From contig NC_092577.1 in assembly GCF_037975245.1 (NCBI RefSeq), positions 21,388,898 to 21,452,897 of the forward strand: a stretch of DNA of 64,000 nucleotides. Reading direction: 5' to 3'. The position numbers were made by a program, and so were the translations under genes. Source of the stretch: Apostichopus japonicus (lineage: Eukaryota; Echinodermata; Holothuroidea; Aspidochirotida; Stichopodidae). How positions within the stretch are numbered: the stretch's first letter is position 1; the number at the start of each line of letters is the position of its first letter. The notes under the pieces are model-generated. The model was not told where the DNA came from. It searched no databases and saw only the letters and a program-made list of their open reading frames with translations. This document shows positions 9,876-23,042 of the stretch, piece after piece.

Positions 9876-11398
9876 AGCTATGCAATTTACACAAACTGAT
9901 GATTGAATCTCGGTAATTTGTAAATGGATCATGCCCAAGCATGGTGGACATTTTTTGTGTGGCATTTGGTTCCGTGGCTCAGCGTAAATGACTACTACGT
10001 CAGTCAGCATGGTAAGGGTTAATCTCGAGGACATTGCACTAGATTTTGTTTTTGCACAAAATGTCCTAATCAGAAGCAGGTTTTGAACATGGTGCACACA
10101 TTTTCTTGATCTAATCTATATCTTAATGTAATTCCCTTCGCAACAAAACTAAACTATGAATACAAGCACACCCTCTGTATTGTTACATCATTCAAGTCAG
10201 AGCAATGAAGCAATGAGCAATTCGGGTCAGAGCAATGAATAAAGGTATACAACAAATATCATGTATTCTCTACTTACTCGTGGATGCTATTTTCCTGTGC
10301 ACGGCCACCATACTGTTGACGGTACACGTAGTCTGTTGCACCCATGGGTGCAGCATCTACACTCACTTGCTGTAGGCATCACAGCTGCACAATGGCCACA
10401 ATGACACCTGTAAACAATGCAAACCAGTTCAAACGCTAAAGAGCTAATTTCAATGACTTCATACCGGCCTCAATTATTAGGGCATACTAACATGTCAAAA
10501 TAGAAAAAAAAACACGCCGATGCTGCCTCGTTTCCAACTCTTTTTCCCACTTCTGAATCCATTCCCTAGATTGAGAAAATCTGGTTATGAAATTAGCTCA
10601 AGCGGAAATGACGAAAAGCTGGTGTGAGGTGCCACGTTCTCCCTCCCCCCACCCTTTCCGTGATTTGTGGTAACTTCACTAATTTGCCACTACAAATGCT
10701 AGGAAATTACTAATAGACCACCCCTGAATTTCTTGTGCACTCTTACAGTTGGCTCCTTCAATCTGCTAACCAAATGAAATATGTGTAGGGCAAGTAAAGT
10801 ACTCAATAACTGTGGAGGTGAAATAGCGCCCCCTTTTTTGTTTCTTTGCCATGGGTTGAGATGTTATACATGTAGCACCTATGCTTTCATATCAAGCCAT
10901 TGTATATACCATGAACAAGAACTCTTGTGTACTTTTTTTCTGCCCATATCTACTCAATCAGATATGTTTATGTTGTTTTTAGTTCAGGAGTAATATTAAG
11001 AAAGATGTAGGGACTTGCTAGGGAATAAATCAACACTCGTAATGTATTTAGGGTTGGGTATTTATTGATTATTGTTGAACGTTATTTCTAGTCCGAAGAG
11101 TAATTGGGCTTACATAGACTCAACAGGGGAAGGGGTTTTGCGAGTGTTTAACGGTATGTAAATGCACTCATAGTTAATTTAACCTAACTTGTAACAAGTT
11201 CCACGCTCTGTAAAACGAGGGTTTCAGACCCAGAGTGACAGGTTGAATAAATCGCCGATGCTTTCATATCAAGCCATTGTTATATACCATGAACAAGAAG
11301 TCTTGTGTACTTTTTTCTGCCCATATCTACTCAATCAGCTGGCTCATTAGCACCACCATCTGCTGTAATAAATAAGAGGAAGGCTAAGCCGAGGAGCA
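9876..11398. repeat. Non-coding stretch with an 80-bp direct repeat
   Basis: No supported gene. A segment of about 80 bp at 10,881-10,961 (gctttcatatcaagccattg...ctactcaatcag) recurs at 11,259-11,338 with a few changes, about 378 bp apart. This could be the remnant of a tandem duplication or flanks of an inserted piece. Confidence 0.6.
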
Positions 11399-11498
11399 GG
11401 AACCTGTGATGGCTATAAGCGAGACCTGTGACCTCTAGACGCAAAACCTGTGACGGCTAGACGTAGAACCTGTGACGGCTAGATGCGGAAACCTGTGG
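11399..11498. repeat. 22-bp tandem repeat, about 4.5 copies
   Basis: The motif acctgtgacggctagac recurs at 11,402, 11,424, 11,446, 11,468 and 11,491 (period 22-23 bp) with point changes. Confidence 0.75.
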
Positions 11499-11712
11499 AA
11501 CACCCCAGGGCAACATATGTCTGTGTGAAATGTTCCTAGGGCATGTGCTGCCACGACTTTTAAGGAAAATAGTAACTTCTTTAACTTAACTCCACCGCAC
11601 ATTCATGTTAATTTTGCTGCCCCATCAACAAATTGGCTAGCTAAGTGTATGAGCAAAGTTAGGAAACATTTATCGGTTCTAGGCCTAACTAGTGACACAA
11701 CTATCCTATATA

Positions 11713-12294
11713 CAGTAGCATGGTGGGCTCATAATTGACGCACTTAAGGATTTGATGAACGATATCTATGAAGGAAAAAATCAAAATTACTCAACTGTAT
11801 GTGTTTTTCATATGTGTAGTTACTCATAACTGTTCTGATCTCAAAATATTTAAGGTTCTGTGCTTATGCACCGTACAATTGAAGAGAATTTGACCACAAA
11901 ATGTCTGCCGTGTCAAGTTCTTTCATACCCCTAAATTGACACATTCGTCGATAAGCTAACTGTAGTGTAGGCCTTAGTATACATCCATTGACTTTATGAT
12001 GCTGTTTGCTATGCTCTGAGCCTCTAAGCTCAGACAGGTCAGGTCCCAGAGAGAAGTGTTATGAAATTGAGGTAATGTTGGGTATTTTTAGGGTGTAACA
12101 TTTTCAAATGGCCAAAAAACGTGCAAAACTGGGGGAGGGTAAAAGCTGAAAAAATAGCACAATTTGGTCAGCCAACTTATGAAATATGCAATTCTGCTTG
12201 ACTGCAAAAAGTTTAGGTGGCCTGCTGTATCGTTGCTAGTAATAATTGGAGGTGCGTCAATTACGGGGGTGCGTCAATTATGAAGCCTTCACTA
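11713..12294. mobile_element. Short TIR element (MITE-like), possibly Tc1/mariner/pogo type
   Basis: The left end starts CAGTAGCATGGTGGGC and continues CTCATAATTGACGCAC. The right end read in reverse is TAGTGAAGGCTTCATAATTGACGCAC, so the inverted ends share TCATAATTGACGCAC. Both ends are flanked by TA (11,711-11,712 and 12,295-12,296). The GTGCGTCAATTA motif occurs twice at the right end. About 580 bp with no transposase. TA duplications and a CAGT start suggest the mariner superfamily, but this is a pattern judgement. Confidence 0.55.
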
Positions 12295-12296
12295 TA

Positions 12297-13280
12297 TAGT
12301 ACGCTAGGCGTAACGTTACCATTGTGTTCCGTGAAGATCAATTTCGACATCGCTGTCCGATCCCGCTTCCTCTTCGCTGGTCTCTGGTTCGAACATGTAG
12401 GGAAAAACTTCCCCACGATCGTCGACCATGTCCTCCATTTCCCTGCCTTCTTCGCTATCAATTGCTATCTGAATACTGTGTGTCAATGCCACAGGCAGCC
12501 ATTTCGCGATATGTATAAGTTATGCTGTGTATGCTGTGCTGTGTATATATGCGTACTACAGTGCGTGTATAGAAACTGTATGTGGTAGCAATAAGCAGTT
12601 CCATGCGACGATATCATGCACTTTCGTCTTCGTAAACAAATGACGTCATTTGTTTTCGACTTTCCCTGAACGAGTCAATGTAGCCGATTTTTTCGGAGTT
12701 TGTCGCTTGATAGGAAGAAAATGCAAAGAATTTATGAAAAAAAGATGTCATTAGATGTTTTCTTCGATCTCTTATGTATCAATTTGTGATTTTTCATGTT
12801 AATCCAAATCTTAACTTTCTTGTAACAGACTGGTGAAAAAGGTAATATTTTCGAGAAGTTGGAGATTTCTACATACCCAATGCACTGCGCAGAACATATA
12901 GAGTTTGCACTCCTCTGCGCTCCCCCGTGACGTCACTGAATCTATTACGTAATAGTACCTTTTTTTATACCCCTTTGGAGACGGAAAAAAATCGCGGTGT
13001 TGGGTTTTTCTTAATGTAAGAATTGTTAAGTTTAATATTATGTAAAGTCAAGTCTACGTCTCACTTGACCTTTAAACACTATGGTTTTGATATAACTGTT
13101 GCACGACGTATTTGTTACATCTGGAAAGAAATATGAAATTCCTAATTGTTTCACTGAACCTCTCTCTCATGTGAAATGGTTTCCTAGAGAAGACTTTGTG
13201 CTATGAAGAAATCTCATTTATGTACTCTTATAAAATATTTGATGTCAGTACCTGTTGTATAATATCCAGACAGAATTTTG
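12297..13280. other. Stretch without a recognised gene
   Basis: Unique-looking AT-rich DNA. Short open stretches at 12,217-12,588 overlap the end of the preceding TIR element and show no domain. Nothing else seen. Confidence 0.5.
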
Positions 13281-13868
13281 TGCTTTTTACGTGACCCGCC
13301 ATGCGGGATATAAAACGTCACGGCCAAACGGCACTACCGAACCATCCCATTCTGAAAAACGAAACTCAGGTCAAGCGAGCCAATAAAACATACGCCCGCC
13401 GACCTGCAGAGACAAAACGCCCAACCCCCCCCCCCTGAAACATTCAAAAAAACACAAAAGGACGACCAGCACGGAGCGAAACGAAAAACCCCTCCCCAGC
13501 ACACCACCGTCCAAAAAAGGCAGCCCCAGATAAACGGCGAAAATCACCTTCAATCTGAAGGCGAATGTCAGACTTCACCGCCTCCAGGACCGCCCGCCAA
13601 GTGGCAAATTTCCCCCTAAAAACCACATCACATCTATTCCGCCAAACATGTTTTTTCACAATAGAGCAAACAAAAATAATGCGATGCAAAACAGCAACCG
13701 AACAAACTGGAGGGTCTACCCCATATAAAATAAAGCCCTGCCCTACCGACCATGAACGGTCTCCCGTAACACGGTCGGTCCAGGTCTGGAACCACTCCCA
13801 TAAGTTAACTACAAAGCAACAATGCCAAAAAACATGAGCGGTACTCTCTAAGCTGTCACAGCCGGTCC
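13281..13868 (-). mobile_element. LINE copy D, 5'-truncated 3' end
   Basis: On the minus strand it matches copies B and C: the end of ORF2 (VFRGKFATWRAVLEAVKSDI at 13,560-13,630), then the 3' UTR and the terminal hairpin CCCGCATGGCGGG followed by TCACGTAAAAAGCA. About 588 bp. Homology with copy B stops at ccggtcc (13,868). A poly-C run at 13,427-13,436 lies in the 3' UTR. No clear target duplication was found. Confidence 0.85.
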
Positions 13869-14152
13869 ATAGTTAATACTACTTTGCATCTCATTTGGCA
13901 AGTGCAATGGGTATGTTGTCTCTATGCTTTTTATACAGTAACTGAACATACATGTCATATTAATCACTCACATATACAGGACACATTTAATAATACTATT
14001 CAATGAATTTCCACATTCCTCTTGAAGGTAAATTTTGCAGATAGGGAACTTTAAGTGATAAACAGATTGTTCACATTATTACAGTCTTTTCATACAATGT
14101 TTGGAAGTTCTTTTCAGTAAACTCTCACTGGAAGTACATATCAGTTATCTTA

Positions 14153-14198
14153 CCCAGTAAACATTTTGACGTCGGATCGACGTTGGGTTTGGGTCGCG
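14153..14198. repeat. Left terminal inverted repeat
   Basis: Starts CCCAGTAAACATTTTGACGT. Pairs with 31,165-31,210 in reverse complement; differences are TTGGG versus TCGGG and GGGT versus AGGT. Preceded by TA. Confidence 0.9.
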
Positions 14199-14204
14199 TG
14201 AAAT

Positions 14205-15605
14205 GGTCGGACCGACGTCTCCCACGTTTCCGTTTGCAAAGTGGGGCAACGTCGATTCGACGTCGATTCAGACGTCCAATATTCGTTGGTCCGACGTTTG
14301 GCCGACTCTTCGGTATACCGTTGAAACGACGTTCATTGGACGTCTTTCCAACAATTAATGTCGACGTCAATTCGACGTCGATGAAACCGTCCAATATTCG
14401 TTGATCCGACGTTTGGCCGACTCTTCGGTATACGTTGAAACGACGTTAACTGGACGTCTTCCCAACATTCAATGTCGACGTCGAAACGACGTCGATAAAA
14501 CCGTCCAATAATCGTCGGTCCGACGTTTGGCCGACTCTACGTTATACCGTTCAAACGACGTTCATTGCACGTCTTTCCAACATTTAATGTCGACGTCGAA
14601 TCGACGTCGATGAAACCGTCCAAAATTCGTTGGTCCGACCTTTGGCCGACTCTTTGGTATACCTTTCAAACGACGTTCATTTGACGTCTTTCCAACATTT
14701 AATGTCGACGTCGAATCGACGTCGATGAAACCGTCCAATATTCGTTGGTCCGACGTTTGGCCGACTCTTCGGTATACCGTTCAAACGACGTTTTTCCAAC
14801 ATTTAATGTCGACGTTGATTTGACGTCGATGAAACCGTCCAAAATTCGTTGGTCCGACGTTTGGCCGACTCTTCGGTATACCGTTCAAACGACGTTTTTC
14901 CAACATTTAATGTCGACGTTGATTTGACGTCGATGAAACCGTCCAAAATTCGTTGGTCCGACGTTTGGCCGACTCTTCGGTATACAGTTAAAACGACGTT
15001 CATTGGACGTCTTTCCAACAATTAATGTCGACGTCGATGAAACCGTCCAATAATCGTTGGTCCGACGTTTGGTCGACTCTTCGGTATAACGTTGAAACGA
15101 CGTTAACTGGACGTCTTCCCAACATTCAATGTCGACGTCGAAACGACGTCGATAAAACCGTCCAATAATCGTCGGTCCGACGTTTGGCCGACTCTACGTT
15201 ATACCGTTCAAACGACGTTCATTGCACGTCTTTCCAATATTTAATGTCGACGTCGAATCGACGTCGATGAAACCGTCCAAAATTCGTTGGTCCGACCTTT
15301 GGCCGACTCTTTGGTATACCTTTCAAACGACGTTCATTTGACGTCTTTCCAACATTTAATGTCGACGTCGAATCGACGTCGATGAAACCGTCCAATATTC
15401 GTTGGTCCGACGTTTGGCCGACTCTTCGGTATACCGTTGAAACGACGTTCATTTGACGTTTTTCCAACATTTAATGTCGACGTTGATTTCACGTCGATGA
15501 AACCGTCCATTATTCGTTGGTCCGACGTTTGGCCGACTCTTCGATATACCAAACGACGTTAAGTGGACGTCTTTGTAACACATCATTTTAACGTCGGATT
15601 GACTC
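14205..15605. repeat. Left subterminal tandem array, about 12 units of ~115 bp
   Basis: Units begin with cgttggtccgacgtttggcc at 14,284, 14,399, 14,513, 14,628, 14,743, 14,847, 14,951, 15,054, 15,170, 15,285, 15,400 and 15,515. Spacing is 114-116 bp except three 103-104 bp units that lack about 11 bp. The block 14,399-14,790 recurs at a distance of 657 bp, a higher-order duplication. Open frames here are by-products of the repeat. Confidence 0.95.
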
Positions 15606-18317
15606 TGGCTTGGTTTATAGTTTACTAACAAATTACACAATGTATGGTAAGTTTGTTTTAAATCGAAAAATGAAAAACATGAGTTGATTGAAATATTTCG
15701 TTTTAAAAGAAAACGGCCCTTTTATATTTGATTACAATAATATGATAAAGTCACAAGAAAAGTCTACTATAAATTTAATAGAGGTGAAATGCGCTACATA
15801 GCACAGACTATATGTTACTACAGCTGCATGTTTATTAGTTTCCAGTTAAAATGCAATAGAAGTTGTTGACTGTTGTTCCAAACTTGTCAACATAAACCGT
15901 TGTGGTAAAAAGGAGCGCTCTACATGTACATTGTCGTACGAGTTACACCCCACCGCCGATGAAATGCCATATGTTAAAGTCCCATTCAGAGTTTCCTCAT
16001 GAATTTCAGAAAACAAACTTCCGAATTAGATTCCAACGTTTCTTAACCTAAATACACTCTGACCAGGTGGGTTTTATGGAGAAAAGCTGTCGCAATCGAA
16101 AGAAAGAAAAAAAAAATTTTTCTGTCGTCCTTATGGCGGTAACGATTTACCGTAATATCACTGCAACCGCCTACGGTTCATTACACAAATGTAAAGAAAA
16201 TAGTCCATGCAGTCCTATTGGTATCGCATTTTACAAGTAGAATATGTTTGACACCGCTAGGTCACGGTACTAATCTCCCACCAAAATATGCCTTCTCGCA
16301 TTCACTACACTAGAGGTAGGGAAAATCCCGAAAACACTCGAGAAGTACAAAAAGGAAAATTACCAACAAAATAAAACAATGTAAAATATAAATATTGAAA
16401 GCCACGAGCATTTTCCCATAACAGCAATCCAAAACAAGTAGTGATTGCCTAGTCTGTAATACAACTGAAATTTCGAAATATATAATCTACAAGATGTAAG
16501 GTCATTAATCTCGTTGCACTTTTGACCTTCCCTTGGTTCCCACGATCCCTTAAAAAGAAAAACATAAGAAATTGCTTGACCCGCTATTTCAGACGTCTAG
16601 TCAATTCAGAAAAAAACAATAAAAAGATAAACAGCACGTGACGTTTCTTTCTCACTCTTGGTTGGTCCTTTCAATGACAGATTTGATGAATTAGGTAACA
16701 TTGAACCAATCAGTGACCAGATGCCCGAACATGAGTGAGCCCAATTGCGGAGTTGTTATTTCAGAGGCATGTCAGTAGGGAAAAGTTAGTCGAAACAATC
16801 GCTCTTAGCTAGTGATCGTTGTTTGCGGACGTACAGGCTATTTAAGTAAACATGGTTTCTTATCAGTATCTTGAAGTAACTTAACAACGCTAATTGGACT
16901 TTAATTTAGAGACGGGAGAGGTAATCTTATAATCAACGGAATATTTGACTCATTTACTTGAGCAAGGGCGAGAAATCGAGATACCAGTTACACCGAGCTC
17001 ACAAGGCGTCGTCACACTCGCAGCAGTAAACCACCTCATAACACTTGTTACGGATCGCCATTCCAGCCTAATAACTTTTTTTCCAATTAATACGAGAATA
17101 AACGCAATAATATAGATATCGTGCTACCAAAAACACGGAATGAGCAGTATCGATAGAGTTGATAGGTAAGTACATATTTATCCCATCAGTTGTTTAATCA
17201 TCATGTTACTCGTTCTCAGTTGCTTAGTCAATAACTGCAGAGTAGAAATAAGATACCGAATTGATCATGCCCTGGATAACACTACAGTCTGTACAGGAAG
17301 GGCATATGCCGTGGACCTATCAAGTATCAACCGATGTTTTCAATAGCAGTTGGTATATAGTTGCAGTACAATATTTGTATATACTATTTTTATTTGTAGC
17401 TTATTTGGCTAATGCTTGAATCCCAACACCCTCTAACTTAGATTAAAGTTCAGGCCAGGATTTCCTTTGTAAGAATTTTTTTTTTGTAAAGTCGGCCTGC
17501 GTATCGACCAGCATGTAGCAGTGCTAATTTTAAAGGTATGCAGTATTTCCGCGAAATATGCCAGAAAATTAAATATGGTCACCTTTGGTCATAATTCTTA
17601 AATTGTTTTTATTACCGCCTTCGAAGAAATTTACCCCACTGAGAAATTCTTTCATCTTGGGTGTTCATTAAGAAAATGTCCGAGAACAATTTGGAGAATA
17701 ACGACCTCCAGGAAAATACTTTTTGAAAATGTCTAGCAATTATAAAGTGCTATAATTTGGGGCCTATGCAGACTACTTTTAAACTGGGGGTGGTAACTTG
17801 ATAATAGTCACCAAAAATATGGTGGGATAAGAAAATTGCCAGAATGGCTTCTGGTCACTACCAATCTTATATAATAACTCACCATTTTGTATTTAAGCAC
17901 TCTTAATTTGTAAGAAAAAAGTAGCACCATCCTCTGGGAAAGGCACTGGAGGAGCCAGGAAGCAAACAGAATACCACCAGCATGTAGTTTATAGGTCATG
18001 CAGGCACTTTGGGCTGATATGAGGCTAAGGACTACTTTGAATTGTAATAAAAAATCTTTCACTAGGAGAATGGAATTGCATTTGATGCAAGGATGTAGAC
18101 CCTGCAAGATTTTTTACTGATTACTTTTACTGCATAGTCTTCAAAATGTGTTAGAAGACTATAATATAGCCATTACTATTTACAAGGCATGTTTAGTGAA
18201 AGGAACAGTTTAATGACAGTTCAAAAGTGTCACACTAAAGTTAAACAATGTGAAAGCAGTCTTGATATTGATAATGGAAAGATGATCTAGGCTTATGTTG
18301 AAGTTAAAGTATCGACT
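15606..18317. other. Transposon interior, left, no gene recognised
   Basis: 2.7 kb between the left array and the last exon of the DUF4806 gene. AT-rich, with no domain-bearing frame on either strand. It may hold the 3' UTR of the minus-strand genes. Confidence 0.5.
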
Positions 18318-21300
18318 TTAATCAAGCTGACAATCTGGCTGTTGTGCCTGCCTGTCCTTGCGGGCACCAGTCCGGTCTGCAGCATGTTTTAGCCATAATT
18401 TAATGACTGCTTCCACCTGTGACTGGGTTGCTGTTTTTGTCAAAGGGTTTCTTGAGATGGCCCCTAGGGACAATAGGAAAAAACGAAGAGCAATTATAAG
18501 TATAATCACATGAATAAACCAAGAGAAAATGTAATCTAATGACTGACCGCATGACTTTATTGATATTATGTTGTTTATTTCAGGCAAGTCTCATCCCAAA
18601 TGATTGGAGGGCATTGATGATACTTATCAACTTGGTCCAATTTTACTGCTCTGCTCAGCGCTTTGCAAAGATGAGTACATTATCTTATATGAATTACAGT
18701 CACACATTGCAGTCTGACAAAACCATTAAATCTACACAAAGTTGCTTGATGGTTAAAATATGGGCCTTGGCCTTTTGGGAAGATGTATACAGTGCATAAT
18801 GTTTGTGTGATGCATCATTGGAGCACTGTTAGTTTGTCACAGTATATATACCATTTGAACAACTGGGACGATTTTGTAATTATAGGCATTTGTATACTTA
18901 CTAAAAATCAAATCTTTCAGAAGAAGGGTAGAAAAGGCTTTCTTTTCGGCACTCCCCCTGCCTAACCAGTTGAATTCTGTGGCCAAGGCACTGCTCATTA
19001 GGAAGGATAAAATCCTTCTTACACTACTATCCAAGTTAGTCCCACCTATCATAGACAGCTTCTGGACCTATATAAGGAGGTGATGGCGAAAAAAGATGAA
19101 ATTTATTAAGGAACAAAGTTTATGTTATCCAGTTGTAATAAGTTATGAATTGTTTACTTGTTATTTACCACCACACTACTATTAGTATTACATTAGTTGT
19201 AATTAATTTATTTGCTAAAAATATGTATTTGGTAAACATTACTACAAGAAGTATAATTAAAAAGTAATATATTTCAGAATGTATGTAGTTAACAGAGATA
19301 CAATTTTTTCAAAAACATAATGCAAATATATCTCAGATAGAGGTATGACTTATGACAGGAGTGGGGTCACTGGGTGCATAAGTATCTAAGAGTTTGGCAA
19401 GATTGTTTAAAACTGTACGACTCCTACCACTCCCAGTTGAAGAAAAAAAAGTAGTGCAATTTTTAAAGCAATATGAAATTATAAGGCTCAAAGAGCAAAT
19501 TTTAAACTGTGCCATCTACACTTATAACTTGGGTTGAAATATGAGACTTATAGACCACATAGCATCATATGTCTATTTAATATGGCTGTGAAAAGGTTTT
19601 CATTAACTTTATATTACAAATTGATGGAGCACGAAATTACAGCAAGTTACATTTAGTCTAAAACTCAATCATAGAACGCTTACACTACTGGTTTCTTTAA
19701 AAACTTGCAATCAAAAACACACAAAAAACATTTCTTACCAGTTTTTTCCTTGATCCTGTGTCATTTTTAAGTTTTTCCTCCAAAGAAGTTATACCTTCAA
19801 GGGACTTTAGAGGAAATTCATTTAGCCAATCGTCTTCTTCACTCTCTGGTAGGACGTTTGCCTCAGTCAGTGTTTTTAGCAACTCCTTGTTGTGCTGAAC
19901 CTCCGCCTTAATCTCCGTCAGCATCGAGATTACCCTTTTTTCAAAATCTAATAAAAGTTGACAACAACAAAATAAACTTAGTTACATTCCTATAAACTCC
20001 ATGTGTCATAGTAAAACTGTGTTCCCTTAAAAATTATACTGTACATTAGGTCTTTCATTTTTTGTTGTTGCATATTTAGCATCAATTTAATAATAAATAA
20101 CAATTCACAAGAATATAAATAATATTAAATAGTAACAAATATTACTTCGTCTTCATACCTTAGCATTTTTTGTTTCGATGATAATCATAACATTTGCAAT
20201 CATGCGTGTGTGTGTGTGTGTGCGTGCGTTTGTGACGCCCAGCTTGTAAACACGATATCTCAAGAAGGGAAGCTTGGACAGTTCTCATATGTGGTACATA
20301 GGAGTACCTTATTGAGTACAAGAAGCCTATTGTTTTTGGTGTAGGTCAGAGGTCATTTAAGGTCACCAGGGGTCAAATAGTGATAAGCTTGTAAACATGA
20401 TATCTCAAGAAGCAAAGCTTGGATTGATTTCATATTTGGTATGTAGGTTGACCACATTAAGTACAAAAAGCCTATCGTTTTTGGTGGATGTCGAAGGTCA
20501 TTTAGGGTCACCAGGGGTCAACTTGTAAAAACCTTTTCATAATATATAGGTATCTCCCATCGTCCAGCCTATAAGTAGATGACATGGGCGATTCGCCTCA
20601 TAAGAATAGGAGAGCCTATTGACAATTGCAAATGATCTTACGGGCATCCGTAGATTTGAATCTGAACTCGCGACAATATCCCCATTGACGTAAGTGTGTC
20701 GCTAAAAGTCCTGAATTGCTATGTACATAGCTACATACCTGTGTGTGTGTAACAGTGTCTTCCAAGGCTTGCTTGCAGACCATAGATATATATAAAAGTG
20801 CTAGAGCTACTGCAACACTTGTCACTCATCCGTATGGATATTTTCCTAAAGTGTTCATGGATTTCGATGGAATAGTGCATTTGAATGGCGAAGCATGCCT
20901 TCTCTAGAAAATATTTGTAGATCATTGGTAGTTCTGGTTGGATGTAAGTTGCACAGGTACCACGAATTTCAAAACATTTCTTGGCCAGCTGCCAATGAGA
21001 AACTGGGTCACGCACCTGTGAACTTGAGATTTGTTTTCACTTCATGGAGTTGGCTGTAATGTTGGCCTAGTTTTTCTCAACTTGTGAAACTACCATTGAC
21101 AGGTTCCAACAAGGTTGATATTTTGGGACTAGTTGTGAATGGGGGTAAGGGATTGTTTCAAAACATAACAGTCATGTGATCCAATGTCAACAAAGGTCAA
21201 TCAGGGGTCAAAAACTAGTATTTTTGCAATAACTTGAGAACCAAATGTCCATCAAGGTTGGGAGTTACGCTATTGTAATATAATAGTCGACCTGCATTTG

Positions 21301-22899
21301 GGTGACCTTTGACCTCAGGTTCACCTCCAGTGACCTGTGTTAGCTTCTTTCAAGTTGATTCTTTGAAGTTTCGTGGGCATATTCCAATCTAAATTGTCCA
21401 TAAGTGGACTCCTCTGCAACCTTAATGTGCGAAGTTATTAGCGATTTGGTTTGGTTTGTAATACTTGGTGTGCGGATTCATAACATTGAGTACAAGAACC
21501 GTACTGTTTTTGATGGAGGTGTGTATAACCACGTACAGACTGACCTGTGTTAGCATGCCATAGTGTTATTGTAACAGCTAGTTCTGGTTATATACTAACA
21601 AGCAGAAGTCTAGTGCATTGAAGTCATCGAAACCTCAATGCATTTTGCATTCTGGTTTTAATTGAAACAATTCAAACATGTGTCAATTGCTTTAATGAAG
21701 CTGAATGTTCTGTAAACCAATAGAGCTAATGTACAATGCTTTATAAATAATTGAAAAGAGTTAAAAGAAAATTACCAGGGAAATGGAAAGAAGAGGCTGC
21801 ACTATTGTCCAAAGTTTGGTTGGGGAAGCAAGGTGGGGTTGGAGAGCGTGGTGGGGCAGGAGATAGAGCAAGCGGAGTTACTGGTGTTGAAGTTAATGGA
21901 AATGATGGTGGTCTGGGTCGCTTTGGTGAGGCAGGAAACTCCTCATCACTCGAGCTTTCAACCATATAACGTTGATTAGGTCTGCAATAAAAAAAAAATA
22001 AAAAAATTACCATAATACAATAATGATAACCGAAAATCTATCTTACTTTGACCACTTTTACGCTAACAAATCACCCTCCCACCCCAGTTGAAAAGAGAAA
22101 CTTGGTGATAATTATACTTTGGTGCTTCACTGCTTTGTATATATGTGTGACTCTATCAGTCTTTTTGCTGTGTTGGGACTTACTTTCGTTTTCTTCCTAT
22201 GGTTACTTCCTCATCTCCTGTCTGTAGGTCTGACTCATCTTCAGCCTGCCTTAGTTTGGAAACTGCCTTGTCATATGAATCTGTATGGAATAATATAAAA
22301 TATGCCCCATGTATTTGAATACCTTTACTTTGAATTTGTGAAGTTACATTTTTATTTTATTCCTTGGTAAATTGAAAAATATCAGGAAACAGTTGGATAA
22401 CCCAGCCAAAATGAGAAGGATAAACAAAGGGCATGAGACAGGGTGGGGGGGGGTCCTTATAGATTAGGTAACCACTGGACAGAGCACTTGTGAGTTCATA
22501 GCCCATCGTGGTGAAACAGTGCGTTCAATGGTAGTTACTGCATTAATTTATTTACTGTTCTCCAACATTTCATCTCAAACTTCTGGGCTGGGCTGTGTAG
22601 CATATTAGCAACAAGTATTAAAACCAGTACTTAGAAATGGGGGCAAATAGAGAGTATGAAGACACACCCTTCAATTATATTTAACATAATTTTTACTTAC
22701 TTGTTGCATAGAGTTTTCTTATTTTAAAAGCCTTCCAACTTGTCTCGGGCTCTGTGGTAGTCTTCAGAGCCTTTGCCAAACTTGCTGAAGATTTGAAGGG
22801 GGGCCACAAACAAGTACCCTCAGAAACCATCCATTTCTCATTGATGATGGCTATCTCCTTAGAGTCCGTAAACTCCACAATGTGATACAATGGGTCCAT
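18318..22899 (-). CDS. DUF4806-type protein, six exons, 338 aa, accessory gene of the transposon
   Basis: Exons (minus strand): 22,899-22,701; 22,280-22,184; 21,981-21,776; 19,947-19,739; 19,061-18,902; 18,463-18,318. Every intron has GT-AG ends (five donors read GTAAG or GTAAT) and all phases match, giving 1017 nt with one stop at the end. Exon 1 (residues 1-66) carries the YHIVEFTDS...W...LWPPF start typical of these proteins. Exon 3 is Ser/Pro-rich. Exon 4 begins with a predicted helix (FEKRVISMLTEIKAEVQ) and FPLKSLEGITSLEEKL. Exons 5-6 carry KLSMIGGTNLDSSVRRIL, NWLGRGSAEKKAF and VEAVIKLWLKHAADR, the DUF4806 core (about residues 212-318). The molecular function of DUF4806 is unknown to me. 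Its place inside the transposon, 143 bp after the transposase stop, suggests a DNA-binding partner. Exon calls are mine; family assignment is from memory. Confidence 0.85.
20241..20525. repeat. Two-copy 145-bp tandem repeat with GGTCA motifs
   Basis: gcttgtaaaca(c/t)gatatctcaagaag begins at 20,242 and again at 20,387; each copy ends in ggtcaccaggggtcaa. It lies in intron 3 of the DUF4806 gene, after a (TG)n run at 20,206-20,222. Related GGTCA-rich sequence is at 21,180-21,340. Confidence 0.8.
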
Positions 22900-23042
22900 G
22901 CTAAGATTGAGTAATATAATTTTTCTAATTTATGTTAAAGTGATGATCATATATGTAAGTAAATGAAGTGTTAAAATGTATTTAACATTAAACTTAAACT
23001 AACAGTAACTGGCCTCAAGTCTCCTTAATATAAACTTCCTCT

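Noticed and set aside
9786-10097. Minus-strand 103-aa frame
   Set aside because: Its end is the inverted LTR arm, the rest has no recognisable motif.
14125-15640. Several 60-90 aa frames in the left array
   Set aside because: They repeat with the 115-bp unit and have no independent support; the region is a tandem array.
19333-19515. Minus-strand frame between exons 4 and 5 of the DUF4806 gene
   Set aside because: It lies in an intron whose flanking exons join in phase, and it has no matching splice sites or domain.
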